From an uncultured Bacteroidales bacterium (GTDB lineage Bacteria; Bacteroidota; Bacteroidia; Bacteroidales; UBA932), in assembly GCA_946415795.1 (NCBI GenBank), contig CAMKTW010000068.1, positions 1 to 8,205 of the forward strand: 8,205 nucleotides of DNA. The letters run 5' to 3'. Positions 1 through 6,521 of the stretch are shown piece after piece (position 1 is the first letter of the stretch; each line of letters begins with the position of its first letter). The notes beneath the pieces are model-generated. The model did not search any database and was not told the DNA's origin. It saw nothing but the letters and a program-made list of their open reading frames with translations. A program made the position numbers and the translations under genes.

Positions 1-751
1 TGAAATTCTCGCTGCGCGATTTGTTGTCGGCAGCATGCTCAACCAGTTCCAGTATCCTGGAGGCGGTTGATTCACCGAACTCCTTTGTGACGCGCACCCG
101 CAACACTCCGCCGAGATTGACGCAGCCTGAGAAAATATCGTCACCTTCTGCGACCTTGCGCGGCACGCTCTCTCCGGAAATAGCCACGGTATCGAGCGTA
201 GATATCCCCTCTGTCACGACGCCGTCCAAAGGCACCTTTTCACCCGGTTTTATAACGATTGTATCGCCAATGAGCACATCTTCTGGAGATACCGCCTCCA
301 CCCTGCCGTCACGCTCCAGATTAGCCGTATCGGGACGGATATCCATCAGGTGCGCTATGCTGCGGCGGCTGCGCCCCTGCGCGATGGTCTCGAACAGTTC
401 ACCGACCTGGAAAAAGAGAATCACGAATACAGCCTCCGCGAACTGCGGCTCAGCCTCCGGCAGAAAACCGATGCACAGCGCACCTATTGTAGCTATGCTC
501 ATCAGGAAATTCTCATCCAGCGCCTCGCCGTGCGAGAGCCCTTCCACTGCCTCTTTCAAAGTATCAAAACCGGCAACCAGATACGGCACCAGGAACACCA
601 GAAGCAGCTGCCAGGCAGCAAGATTGCAGCGTTTTTCAATGATTACAGCGACAGCCAGCAGCAAAGACGACACCGCTATGCGTATTACAGTCTTTTTTAC
701 CGACCCCTCTTCTGAATGATGTTCTTCGTGGAGGTGATGTTCGTGTGCCAT
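1..751 (-). CDS. Heavy-metal translocating P-type ATPase, N-terminal 250 residues (gene runs off the left edge)
   Basis: Inner-membrane P1B-type ATPase that would export a soft or divalent metal by ATP hydrolysis. I translated the minus strand from the ATG at 751; the frame is open to the window edge. A His-rich cytoplasmic tail (MAHEHHLHEEHH, residues 1-12) replaces the usual CxxC heavy-metal-binding domain. Hydrophobic segments follow at about 22-38 and 47-62. DENFLMSIATIGA (79-91) and the segment near 105-120 ending in GELFE resemble the ZntA/CadA membrane core. The actuator domain covers about 140-225, with GDTIVIKPGEKVPLDG (162-177) and ISGESVP (191-197), the TGES dephosphorylation motif with Ser for Thr. 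The CPC metal-binding motif, DKTGT phosphorylation site and ATP-binding domain lie outside the window. Zn/Cd/Pb specificity is inferred from family resemblance; Fe or Co export is also possible. It lies 65 bp downstream of a Fur-family gene, with its own promoter and operator candidates. Confidence 0.93.
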   Translation of the reverse strand, partial: MAHEHHLHEEHHSEEGSVKKTVIRIAVSSLLLAVAVIIEKRCNLAAWQLLLVFLVPYLVAGFDTLKEAVEGLSHGEALDENFLMSIATIGALCIGFLPEAEPQFAEAVFVILFFQVGELFETIAQGRSRRSIAHLMDIRPDTANLERDGRVEAVSPEDVLIGDTIVIKPGEKVPLDGVVTEGISTLDTVAISGESVPRKVAEGDDIFSGCVNLGGVLRVRVTKEFGESTASRILELVEHAADNKSRSENF

Positions 752-774
752 ATCTTCAATACCATTTTATGGCA

Positions 775-782
775 CAAAGATA
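775..782 (-). promoter_or_regulatory. Candidate -7 promoter box for the metal ATPase
   Basis: On the minus strand the sequence TATCTTTG matches the Bacteroides sigma-ABfr -7 consensus TAnnTTTG at every defined position. It would place the transcription start near 768 and give a leader of roughly 17 nt before the ATG at 751. I found no good TTTG -33 element at the usual 19-21 nt spacing. The region where it would sit is occupied by the inverted repeat at 795-809. The call rests on the -7 match and its position alone. Confidence 0.5.
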
Positions 783-794
783 TGGGACTGGCTG

Positions 795-809
795 TGCAAC
801 TGAGTTGCA
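795..809. promoter_or_regulatory. Perfect 7-1-7 inverted repeat, candidate Fur-family operator
   Basis: The minus strand reads TGCAACT-C-AGTTGCA, two perfect 7-base half-sites around one central base. The 7-1-7 geometry is the one described for Fur, Zur and PerR boxes. It sits in the 65-bp gap between a Fur-family gene and a metal ATPase and ends 13 nt upstream of the ATPase -7 box, so it covers the -33 region, where bound protein would block polymerase. No T-run follows the repeat on either strand, so it is unlikely to be a terminator. That it is bound by the neighbouring regulator is inference. Confidence 0.6.
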
Positions 810-816
810 AAAATCT

Positions 817-1233
817 TTATCGGCGGCAGTCCGGGCAGATTCCTGTCACCATATAGTTGACAGATTCGGCCTGATAACCATCCGGCAGGGAAACCTCCGG
901 CACGGGTATATCCTTCAGACAGAAGGTCTTGCCGCAACGGCTGCAATAGAAGTGGATATGGGCGTCATCGTCACGGTCGTCAGAACAGCTGTGACACAAT
1001 TCATAGCGGATCCCGTCACCTCCGTCCGGCAGGACGTGCACCATATGCCGCTCGCGGAACAGGGCCAGGGTACGCGATATCACGCTTTTGTCCACACTCT
1101 CCAGCTGCGTCTCTATCTCGGTCATAGAGAGCGGCCTGTGCTCCTTTACAAACGCATTGACAATAAGGATGCGGTTGGCGGTGGGCTTCACCCCGTGGTG
1201 CATCATCAAATCTATGATATCGGTCTGGCTCAT
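817..1233 (-). CDS. Fur-family metal-responsive transcriptional regulator (Zur/Fur/PerR type)
   Basis: A 138-residue DNA-binding repressor of the ferric-uptake-regulator superfamily. The winged helix spans about residues 4-72, with GVKPTANRILIVNAF (14-28) and recognition-helix region SVDKSVISRTLALFRE (46-61). The dimerisation half carries the structural zinc site CSRC (97-100) and CPDC (133-136). Sensor-site candidates are H32, C80, C83, H92, H94 and E113. The residue five after the second Cys of CSRC, Asp or Glu in B. subtilis PerR, E. coli Fur and E. coli Zur, is C105 here. I chose the ATG at 1233 over an in-frame GTG at 1263, because the GTG and the next codons lie inside the upstream gene's terminator hairpin and T-tract. 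The 138-residue form also has normal family length. The downstream neighbour is a metal ATPase, so metal homeostasis is the likely role. The sensed metal cannot be fixed from sequence. Confidence 0.92.
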   Translation of the reverse strand: MSQTDIIDLMMHHGVKPTANRILIVNAFVKEHRPLSMTEIETQLESVDKSVISRTLALFRERHMVHVLPDGGDGIRYELCHSCSDDRDDDAHIHFYCSRCGKTFCLKDIPVPEVSLPDGYQAESVNYMVTGICPDCRR

Positions 1234-1239
1234 CCAGCG

Positions 1240-1247
1240 CAAATGTA
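1240..1247 (-). promoter_or_regulatory. Possible -7 promoter box for the Fur-family gene
   Basis: Minus-strand TACATTTG matches TAnnTTTG exactly. Its end is only 6 nt from the ATG at 1233, so transcription from it would begin at or within a base or two of the start codon and produce a leaderless or nearly leaderless mRNA. No TTTG -33 element exists at the standard spacing, where the terminator hairpin lies instead. The alternative is read-through from the M16 peptidase gene. Confidence 0.3.
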
Positions 1248-1248
1248 C

Positions 1249-1274
1249 AAAAAAGCCGGCCACGTGGGCCGGCT
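1249..1274 (-). terminator. Rho-independent terminator of the M16 peptidase gene
   Basis: On the minus strand an 8-bp GC-rich perfect stem (AGCCGGCC paired with GGCCGGCT, positions 1254-1274) with a 5-nt loop is followed directly by a run of six T (1254-1249, the first T doubling as the last stem base). It begins 23 nt after the TAA of the M16 peptidase gene. On the plus strand the stem is not followed by T residues, so it acts in one direction. It also argues against starting the Fur-family gene at the GTG inside it. Confidence 0.88.
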
Positions 1275-1297
1275 AGATTAAAAAACCATACACCCGG

Positions 1298-4192
1298 TTA
1301 GTACCCGAATATCTCCTCGCTGGTGAGGAACTTCACGGGGCCGAGAGTGCTGAGGAAGTCGATATCGATATCATTACGGTCACCGAGGACGCCGTAGAAA
1401 TATTTACGGTCCTTAACCCACTCCTGCTGGTAAGCCACAACGTCATCAATAGTCATATCCTGGACTTTCTCAAAAAGTTCGCGGTCCATAGGCTCGTCGA
1501 GACCCATATCACGGCAGTCGACATATTCGCGGATCACATCGATACCGGTGGTGCGCTCAGTGCGCAGGCGGGTGATGATGGCATCCTTTGCAATGGCAAA
1601 TGCGTTCTCGCTTACGGGCATATTGTTGATTATCTCCGCAAATGCCTCCACAGCCTGCTGAAGCTTGTCGTTCTGAGTAGCGATAAAGGCTCCGTAGAGA
1701 TACTTGCCGTCGCTGTAATGAGGCCTCTGCATTGTTGCCTGGGCAGAATATGCAAGGCCGCGGGCCTCTCGCATCTCCTGGAATACCACCGCATTCATAC
1801 TGCCGCCAAAATATTCGTTGTAGAGGGTGCGCGCAGGGTTGCTCTCACGGTCAAACTTGCGGTCGTCCACAGAGATCTGGTAATAGTATAGCTGACGTGC
1901 GTCGTACTGGGCAAAGAATACCTTGCTTTCGTCGGCAGTGATATAATCATCAAAGTGCTTTACAAGCGGTTCTGGATTCTCTGCGATTGTATGGTTTGCA
2001 GCGATGCAGGCTTTCACGTCTGCCTCCTTGTCGGGGCCGTAGTAATAAATCTCGTGCTGCTTGGTCACAAGGTCCCGGATAGAGCCGAGAATCTGTTCTG
2101 AGGTAACTGCAAATGCCTGCTCATTGCTCAGGGTGATCTTTTTGATTTTTTCGGGGCCCACTGCGAGATACGAAACCAGCGCCTGGAAGTTTGCACGCTG
2201 GTTCATCTTTCTGTTCTGACGGGACTTGAGGATGTCGTACTTGGCGTTCAGGAGGATATCCTCGTTGGGCTGTGCATTGGCAATCAGGTTCTCTACCAGG
2301 GCAATAGCCTCGCCCATATTCTCCCTGAGACCGGTAATGGAGATTGTGAAGGTGTTGTCACTGCTGATGAAGTTATAGTCGCACGCGAGCGAGTACATCT
2401 TGCGCGCAATATCCTGAGCGCTCATTGTATCGGTTCCAAGATAATTCAGGTAGTCACCCACATAAGAGAGAACCGGGTTGTCATTCGCGCCGCAGTTGAA
2501 TACGAACTGTACTGTGAATATGTCGTTCAGGGTATTCTCCTTGTAAATCAGATCCACGTTAGCAGCCACATTGCTTATAGACAGATCCTTTGAGAAATCC
2601 AGGAACACGGGCTCGATAGGCTTGGGGACGTTGGCTACGATCTCCTTGAGGAAATCGCTGGATGCGTCGCGGTTCATAAAGATAGGTGTGATTGCAGGAG
2701 CAGATATCTTCTGTACGTTGGGATCCTCCCCTACACGCTTATATACTATGGCGTAGTTGTTTTGGCAGAGATATTTATTTGCAAACTCCACAACATCCTC
2801 CTTTGTCACCTTTTCGATTTCCGAGAATCCCCTTACGACATCCTTCCAGTCTATGCCGTAGCCAAAGGTGTATGCAAACTGCAAAGCACGGTTGCTGTTG
2901 TCGGCAAACTGGCTCTGCTGCTGAAGACGGGCGTTGTTGATGCAGGATGTAACATCTTCTTCAGTAAAGTCGCCGGAGCAAAGTTTTGCAATCTCGGCGA
3001 GTACGATATCACGCACGTCTTCCAGCGTCTGGCCCTCCTTGGGACGGCCCATTGCCATCATTGCACCGTAATCGGGCTGCATATTTGCATAAGCATATAC
3101 ACCAAGAGCCTTCTGCTGCTGGTTGACGTCGAGGTCTATGAGACCTGCCGTACCGTTGTAAAGAATGGAAGAAGCAATCTCTGCAATGGGATCAATCTCC
3201 GGATTAGCGGCCACGCCGGGGAGTCTCCAGGCCATAGTCACGCTCTCTGCTTCAAGGCCGTAAACTTCCTTCACAACAGGCTCGGTTATATCCGGCTCAG
3301 GCTCAAAATGAAGCTCAGGAACCTCTTTAGGCTGCATTCCGCCAAAATACTTTTCTATGATCTTGACAAAGCTGTCCGGGTCAAAGTCTCCGCTTACACA
3401 AATTGCCATATTGTTGGGCACATAGTATGTGTCGTGGTACTGCTGGACAAGCTTGATAGAGGGGTTTTTGAGGTGTTCCTGGGTACCGAGTACAGTCTGG
3501 GTACCATAGGGGTGATGAGGGAACAGGGCTGCGTCAAGAGCCTCGTTTACCTTGCGGTTATCCTGGGTCAGCGACATATTCTTCTCTTCGTAAATGGTCT
3601 CAAGTTCGGTATGGAAACCGCGTATCACCGAGTTCTCGAAACGGTCTGCCTGGATCCTTGCCCAGTTCTCGACCTGATTGGCCGGGATGTCCTCGACGTA
3701 GCAGGTCAAATCCTGGGAGGTGAATGCGTTGGTGCCGGAAGCTCCGATTGCTGCCATCAACTTGTCATATTCGTTGGGAATGGAGAGCTTGGATGCCTCG
3801 TAGCTGATTGAGTCAATCTTGTGGTAGATAGCCGCACGCTCCGCCTCGTCGCTAGTGGCACGGTAAACCTCAAACAAGTCTGCAATCTCATCAAGCATCG
3901 GTTTCTCGGCTTCATAGTCGCTGGTGCCGAACTGCTTTGTCCCCTTGAACATCAGGTGCTCGAAATAGTGAGCCATACCAGTGGTCTGCGCAGGGTCGTT
4001 CTTACCGCCGACACGCACGCAGATAGCGGTTTGCATACGGGGTTCATCCTTATTAACAGACATATAGATTTTAAGTCCGTTGTCCAGAGTGTAAATTTTG
4101 GTTTTCAAAGGGTCTCCCTCGTAAGTCTCGTACTTCTTGCACGAAACCAACGTGAACAGGACCATTACAAATAATAGGCTGATTCTTTTCAT
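1298..4192 (-). CDS. M16-family zinc metallopeptidase (insulinase/pitrilysin type), predicted lipoprotein
   Basis: A 964-residue envelope peptidase expected to degrade peptides in the periplasm or at the outer membrane. The signal peptide ends in lipobox LVSC, with C18 as the lipidated Cys. The following residues (KKYETYE) are not an obvious Bacteroidota surface-export signal, so I favour a periplasm-facing anchor. The first M16 domain has the inverted zinc motif HYFEH (H75, E78, H79), GTNAFTSQD (153-161) and the distal Glu ligand in the segment with E202/E203. The HxxEH-to-Glu spacing is about 45 residues longer than in short M16B enzymes, because of an insert near 105-150. The C-terminal half repeats the fold without HxxEH, so it is the catalytically inactive partner. 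It keeps the substrate-binding Arg/Tyr pair R808 and Y815 in REARGLAY. The single-chain length is typical of this architecture. An intrinsic terminator follows the gene and a divergent promoter region precedes it. Substrate unknown. Confidence 0.95.
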   Translation of the reverse strand: MKRISLLFVMVLFTLVSCKKYETYEGDPLKTKIYTLDNGLKIYMSVNKDEPRMQTAICVRVGGKNDPAQTTGMAHYFEHLMFKGTKQFGTSDYEAEKPMLDEIADLFEVYRATSDEAERAAIYHKIDSISYEASKLSIPNEYDKLMAAIGASGTNAFTSQDLTCYVEDIPANQVENWARIQADRFENSVIRGFHTELETIYEEKNMSLTQDNRKVNEALDAALFPHHPYGTQTVLGTQEHLKNPSIKLVQQYHDTYYVPNNMAICVSGDFDPDSFVKIIEKYFGGMQPKEVPELHFEPEPDITEPVVKEVYGLEAESVTMAWRLPGVAANPEIDPIAEIASSILYNGTAGLIDLDVNQQQKALGVYAYANMQPDYGAMMAMGRPKEGQTLEDVRDIVLAEIAKLCSGDFTEEDVTSCINNARLQQQSQFADNSNRALQFAYTFGYGIDWKDVVRGFSEIEKVTKEDVVEFANKYLCQNNYAIVYKRVGEDPNVQKISAPAITPIFMNRDASSDFLKEIVANVPKPIEPVFLDFSKDLSISNVAANVDLIYKENTLNDIFTVQFVFNCGANDNPVLSYVGDYLNYLGTDTMSAQDIARKMYSLACDYNFISSDNTFTISITGLRENMGEAIALVENLIANAQPNEDILLNAKYDILKSRQNRKMNQRANFQALVSYLAVGPEKIKKITLSNEQAFAVTSEQILGSIRDLVTKQHEIYYYGPDKEADVKACIAANHTIAENPEPLVKHFDDYITADESKVFFAQYDARQLYYYQISVDDRKFDRESNPARTLYNEYFGGSMNAVVFQEMREARGLAYSAQATMQRPHYSDGKYLYGAFIATQNDKLQQAVEAFAEIINNMPVSENAFAIAKDAIITRLRTERTTGIDVIREYVDCRDMGLDEPMDRELFEKVQDMTIDDVVAYQQEWVKDRKYFYGVLGDRNDIDIDFLSTLGPVKFLTSEEIFGY

Positions 4193-4221
4193 TTTATGGA
4201 TGGTTTTCGTATTTTATGACA

Positions 4222-4229
4222 CAAATATA
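4222..4229 (-). promoter_or_regulatory. Candidate -7 box for the M16 peptidase gene
   Basis: Minus-strand TATATTTG fits TAnnTTTG. It predicts a start near 4215 and a leader of about 24 nt before the ATG at 4192. No convincing TTTG -33 element was found at 19-21 nt. The A/T-rich setting makes chance matches more likely. Confidence 0.45.
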
Positions 4230-4240
4230 TATAAATTTAG

Positions 4241-4248
4241 TACCTTAG
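4241..4248 (+). promoter_or_regulatory. Candidate -7 box for the aminotransferase-tsaD-FAD operon
   Basis: TACCTTAG differs from TAnnTTTG at one defined position and is followed by GCC. It predicts transcription from near 4255 and a leader of about 30 nt. The -33 side reads TATGACA, a weak match to any consensus. It is the best candidate in this gap for the plus strand but remains tentative. Confidence 0.35.
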
Positions 4249-4284
4249 CCGCGTTTTTTAAAAACTTCTGAATACAAATTATTT

Positions 4285-5484
4285 ATGCCTGTAATTTCTA
4301 AACGCGGCGATTTGATGCCGGCCTCCCCTATCCGCCGGCTGGCACCGCTTGCAGATGCTGCAAAAGCCCGCGGGATTCACGTCTACCACCTCAACATCGG
4401 TCAGCCGGATCTCCCCACACCCCAGGTTGCCATTGACGCCATCCGCAACATCGACCGCACCATATTGGAATACAGCCCCAGCCAGGGCTACCGCAGTTAT
4501 CGCGAGAAACTGGTCGGCTATTATAAGAAATTCAACATCGACGTCACTGCCGATGATATCATAATCACCACCGGCGGCAGCGAGGCGGTGCTGTTCGCCT
4601 TCCTGAGCTGCCTCAACCCTGGCGACGAGATAATCGTCCCGGAACCGGCATACGCAAACTATATGGCCTTCGCCATCTCTGCGGGGGCGGTGATCCGCAC
4701 CGTGACCACCACTATAGAGGAGGGCTTCTGCCTGCCCAAGGTCGACAAGTTCGAAGAACTGATTAGCGAACGCACAAAGGCCATCCTGATCTGCAACCCC
4801 AACAACCCCACAGGCTACCTCTATACGCGCAAGGAGATGGAGCAGATCCGCCAGCTTGTCAAGAAATATGACCTCTATCTTTTCAGTGACGAGGTTTATC
4901 GTGAATTCGTATATGCCGGAACGCCTTATATCAGCGCCTGTCATCTCCAGGGCATAGAGCAGAATGTAGTGCTTATCGATTCCGTATCCAAGCGCTACTC
5001 CGAATGCGGTATCCGCATCGGCGCCCTTATCACAAAGAACAAAGAGCTCCGCAAGACTGTGATGAAGTTCTGCCAGGCCCGTCTGAGCCCGCCCCTGGTT
5101 GGCCAGATTGCCGCAGAAGCATCTCTCGAGGCTCCCGAGGAATACACTGCAGAGGTTTATGAAGAGTATCTGGAAAGGCGTAAGTGCCTGATAGATGGAC
5201 TCAACAAGATTCCGGGCGTGTACTCTCCCATTCCGATGGGCGCATTCTACACCGTGGCCAAGCTACCTGTTGACGACAGCGACAAGTTCTGCCAGTGGTG
5301 CCTGGAGAGTTTCGAATACGAAGGCGCAACCGTGATGATGGCTCCAGCGAGCGGTTTCTACACCACGGAAGGGGTCGGCCGCAACGAAGTCCGCCTCGCC
5401 TACGTCCTCAAGATAGAAGACCTCAAGAAAGCCCTCGTGGTTCTTCAAAAAGCCCTGGAGGCATATCCCGGCAGAGTAGATTAA
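4285..5484 (+). CDS. Pyridoxal-phosphate aminotransferase, class I/II (aspartate aminotransferase family)
   Basis: A 399-residue cytoplasmic fold-type I PLP enzyme that moves an amino group between an amino acid and a 2-oxo acid. Visible family marks are the N-terminal substrate loop LNIGQPDLPTP (36-46), the SQGYRSYRE segment (66-74), the cofactor phosphate-binding start TTGGSEA (95-101), NPNNPTG (171-177), SDEVYREF (201-208) with D202 for the pyridine nitrogen, the Schiff-base lysine K236 in DSVSKRYSECGIRIG (232-246), and R370 in GRNEVRLAY (365-373), the expected alpha-carboxylate ligand. The length is normal for an AspC-like Ibeta enzyme. The substrate cannot be settled from these residues; aspartate, aromatic or branched donors are possible. 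It is the first gene of a compact three-gene run and its TAA shares a base with the ATG of tsaD (TAATG). The start ATG at 4285 lies just after the A/T-rich leader. Confidence 0.93.
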   Translation: MPVISKRGDLMPASPIRRLAPLADAAKARGIHVYHLNIGQPDLPTPQVAIDAIRNIDRTILEYSPSQGYRSYREKLVGYYKKFNIDVTADDIIITTGGSEAVLFAFLSCLNPGDEIIVPEPAYANYMAFAISAGAVIRTVTTTIEEGFCLPKVDKFEELISERTKAILICNPNNPTGYLYTRKEMEQIRQLVKKYDLYLFSDEVYREFVYAGTPYISACHLQGIEQNVVLIDSVSKRYSECGIRIGALITKNKELRKTVMKFCQARLSPPLVGQIAAEASLEAPEEYTAEVYEEYLERRKCLIDGLNKIPGVYSPIPMGAFYTVAKLPVDDSDKFCQWCLESFEYEGATVMMAPASGFYTTEGVGRNEVRLAYVLKIEDLKKALVVLQKALEAYPGRVD

Positions 5485-6521
5485 TGCTCGACGGCAAAAC
5501 CATAATTCTCGGTATCGAATCCAGTTGCGACGACACCTCGGCGGCAGTGCTGAGCGACGGCGTGCTGCTCTCCAATGTAATGGCCTCGCAGGAGGTACAC
5601 CGCAAATACGGCGGCGTTATCCCGGAGCTGGCATCCCGCGCCCACCAGCAGAACATCCTGCCTGTGGTACAGCAGGCTCTGGAGCAGTCTGGAGTGGCCC
5701 TTGATGCCGTAGATGCCATTGCCTACACCCGCGGCCCCGGCCTGCTTGGCAGTCTTATAGTTGGCACATCTTTCGCCAAAGGGCTTGCAATAGCCTCCGG
5801 CAAACCCATGATTGAGGTCAACCACCTGCAGGGACATATTCTATCCCACTTCATAAAGGTTCCGGGCCGTGAATCAGACCATCCCGGCTTCCCCTTCCTG
5901 GCGCTGCTCGTTTCGGGCGGCCACACCCAGATTGTGCGCGTAGATGACTACCTCGATTTCACCGTTCTCGGACAAACCATAGACGACGCCGTGGGCGAAG
6001 CTTTTGACAAATGCGCCAAGATGCTGGATCTCGGCTACCCCGGAGGCCCCGTAATTGACCGTCTGGCCAAGGAGGGCGATCCCAGTCGTTTCCGTTTTGC
6101 AAAGCCGCACATAGAGGGGCTTGACTTCAGTTTCAGCGGCATCAAGACATCATTGTTATATTACCTCCGCGACCGCCTCAAAGAGGATCCGGATTTCATA
6201 GAGAAGAACAAGAACGACATCTGCGCCAGCTTCCAGAAAGATCTCATCGACATTCTGATGAAGAAGCTGATACGCGCCACCGAGATTACCGGCATCAAGG
6301 ATATCGTTGCCGGCGGCGGTGTGGCAGCCAACAGCGCCCTGCGCGGAGCAATCACCTCCGAGGGCGAACGCCGCGGCTGGCGAACCTTCCTGCCGGAGCT
6401 GCGCTTCACCACCGACAATGCCGCAATGATAGCCATCGTCGGTTACTACAAATATCAGAAGGGCATCTTCTGCCCCCTTGACGCAGCCCCGATATCCCGC
6501 GCAGCCGACTACAATCTATGA
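5484..6521 (+). CDS. tsaD: tRNA N6-adenosine threonylcarbamoyltransferase TsaD (Kae1/Qri7/Gcp family)
   Basis: A cytoplasmic enzyme that transfers the threonylcarbamoyl group from threonylcarbamoyl-AMP to A37 of ANN-decoding tRNAs, giving t6A. It works with TsaB and TsaE, neither of which is in this window, on the product of TsaC. At 345 residues it has family length. Motifs in order: GIESSCDDTS (10-19), IPELASRAHQQNILPV (46-61), the metal-binding HLQGH (H114, H118), SGGHTQIV (144-151), GQTIDDAVGEAFDK (163-176), LGYPGGP (183-189), FSFSGIKTS (215-223), AGGGVAANSALR (276-287) and TTDNAAM (309-315), with D311 as the third metal ligand. I chose the ATG at 5484, just before the conserved N-terminus; the frame stays open to 5295 but that stretch lies inside the aminotransferase gene. 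It overlaps its upstream neighbour by 1 base and its downstream one by 4. Usually essential in bacteria. Confidence 0.98.
   Translation: MLDGKTIILGIESSCDDTSAAVLSDGVLLSNVMASQEVHRKYGGVIPELASRAHQQNILPVVQQALEQSGVALDAVDAIAYTRGPGLLGSLIVGTSFAKGLAIASGKPMIEVNHLQGHILSHFIKVPGRESDHPGFPFLALLVSGGHTQIVRVDDYLDFTVLGQTIDDAVGEAFDKCAKMLDLGYPGGPVIDRLAKEGDPSRFRFAKPHIEGLDFSFSGIKTSLLYYLRDRLKEDPDFIEKNKNDICASFQKDLIDILMKKLIRATEITGIKDIVAGGGVAANSALRGAITSEGERRGWRTFLPELRFTTDNAAMIAIVGYYKYQKGIFCPLDAAPISRAADYNL

Larger units (their letters stand above)
4193..4284. promoter_or_regulatory. Divergent A/T-rich intergenic promoter region
   Basis: These 92 bp separate the minus-strand M16 peptidase gene from the plus-strand aminotransferase operon. 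They are far more A/T-rich than the coding sequence on either side. Candidate -7 boxes lie on both strands only 11 bp apart. Neither start codon has a Shine-Dalgarno sequence; both follow A/T-rich leaders, as is usual in Bacteroidota. No operator-like palindrome was seen apart from a short TTTTTTAAAAA tract near 4254-4264. Confidence 0.65.

Noticed and set aside
21..719. A 232-codon open frame on the plus strand at the left edge
   Set aside because: It is Ser/Thr/Arg-rich with no family resemblance. The minus strand of the same region encodes the P-type ATPase through to the edge.
795..809. The 15-bp palindrome as a terminator for the Fur-family gene
   Set aside because: The stem is only 7 bp and A/T-containing with a 1-base centre, too tight to fold as an RNA hairpin without losing pairs, and no T-run follows on the minus strand.
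1234..1263. A ten-residue N-terminal extension of the Fur-family protein starting at GTG 1263
   Set aside because: The GTG and the next codons form part of the terminator stem and T-tract of the upstream gene, and the extension does not resemble the family.
745..1281. A 178-codon plus-strand open frame over the regulator
   Set aside because: It is antisense to the Fur-family gene, whose zinc motifs and helix-turn-helix are unmistakable.
2762..3811. A 349-codon open frame on the plus strand
   Set aside because: It lies wholly inside the M16 peptidase gene on the opposite strand. Its product shows no recognisable motif, while the minus strand encodes clear M16 signatures. It is an antisense shadow.
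4254..4264. The TTTTTTAAAAA tract as a terminator or operator
   Set aside because: It has no GC stem and lies upstream of a start codon. It is most simply A/T-rich promoter or leader DNA.
4279..4944. A 221-codon minus-strand open frame opposite the aminotransferase
   Set aside because: It is a mirror of a strongly coding GC-rich gene. The aminotransferase motifs on the plus strand fully explain the region.
5295..5483. A longer TsaD with 63 extra N-terminal residues
   Set aside because: The extension is Arg/Pro-rich frame-shifted aminotransferase sequence. The conserved TsaD N-terminus begins right after the ATG at 5484.
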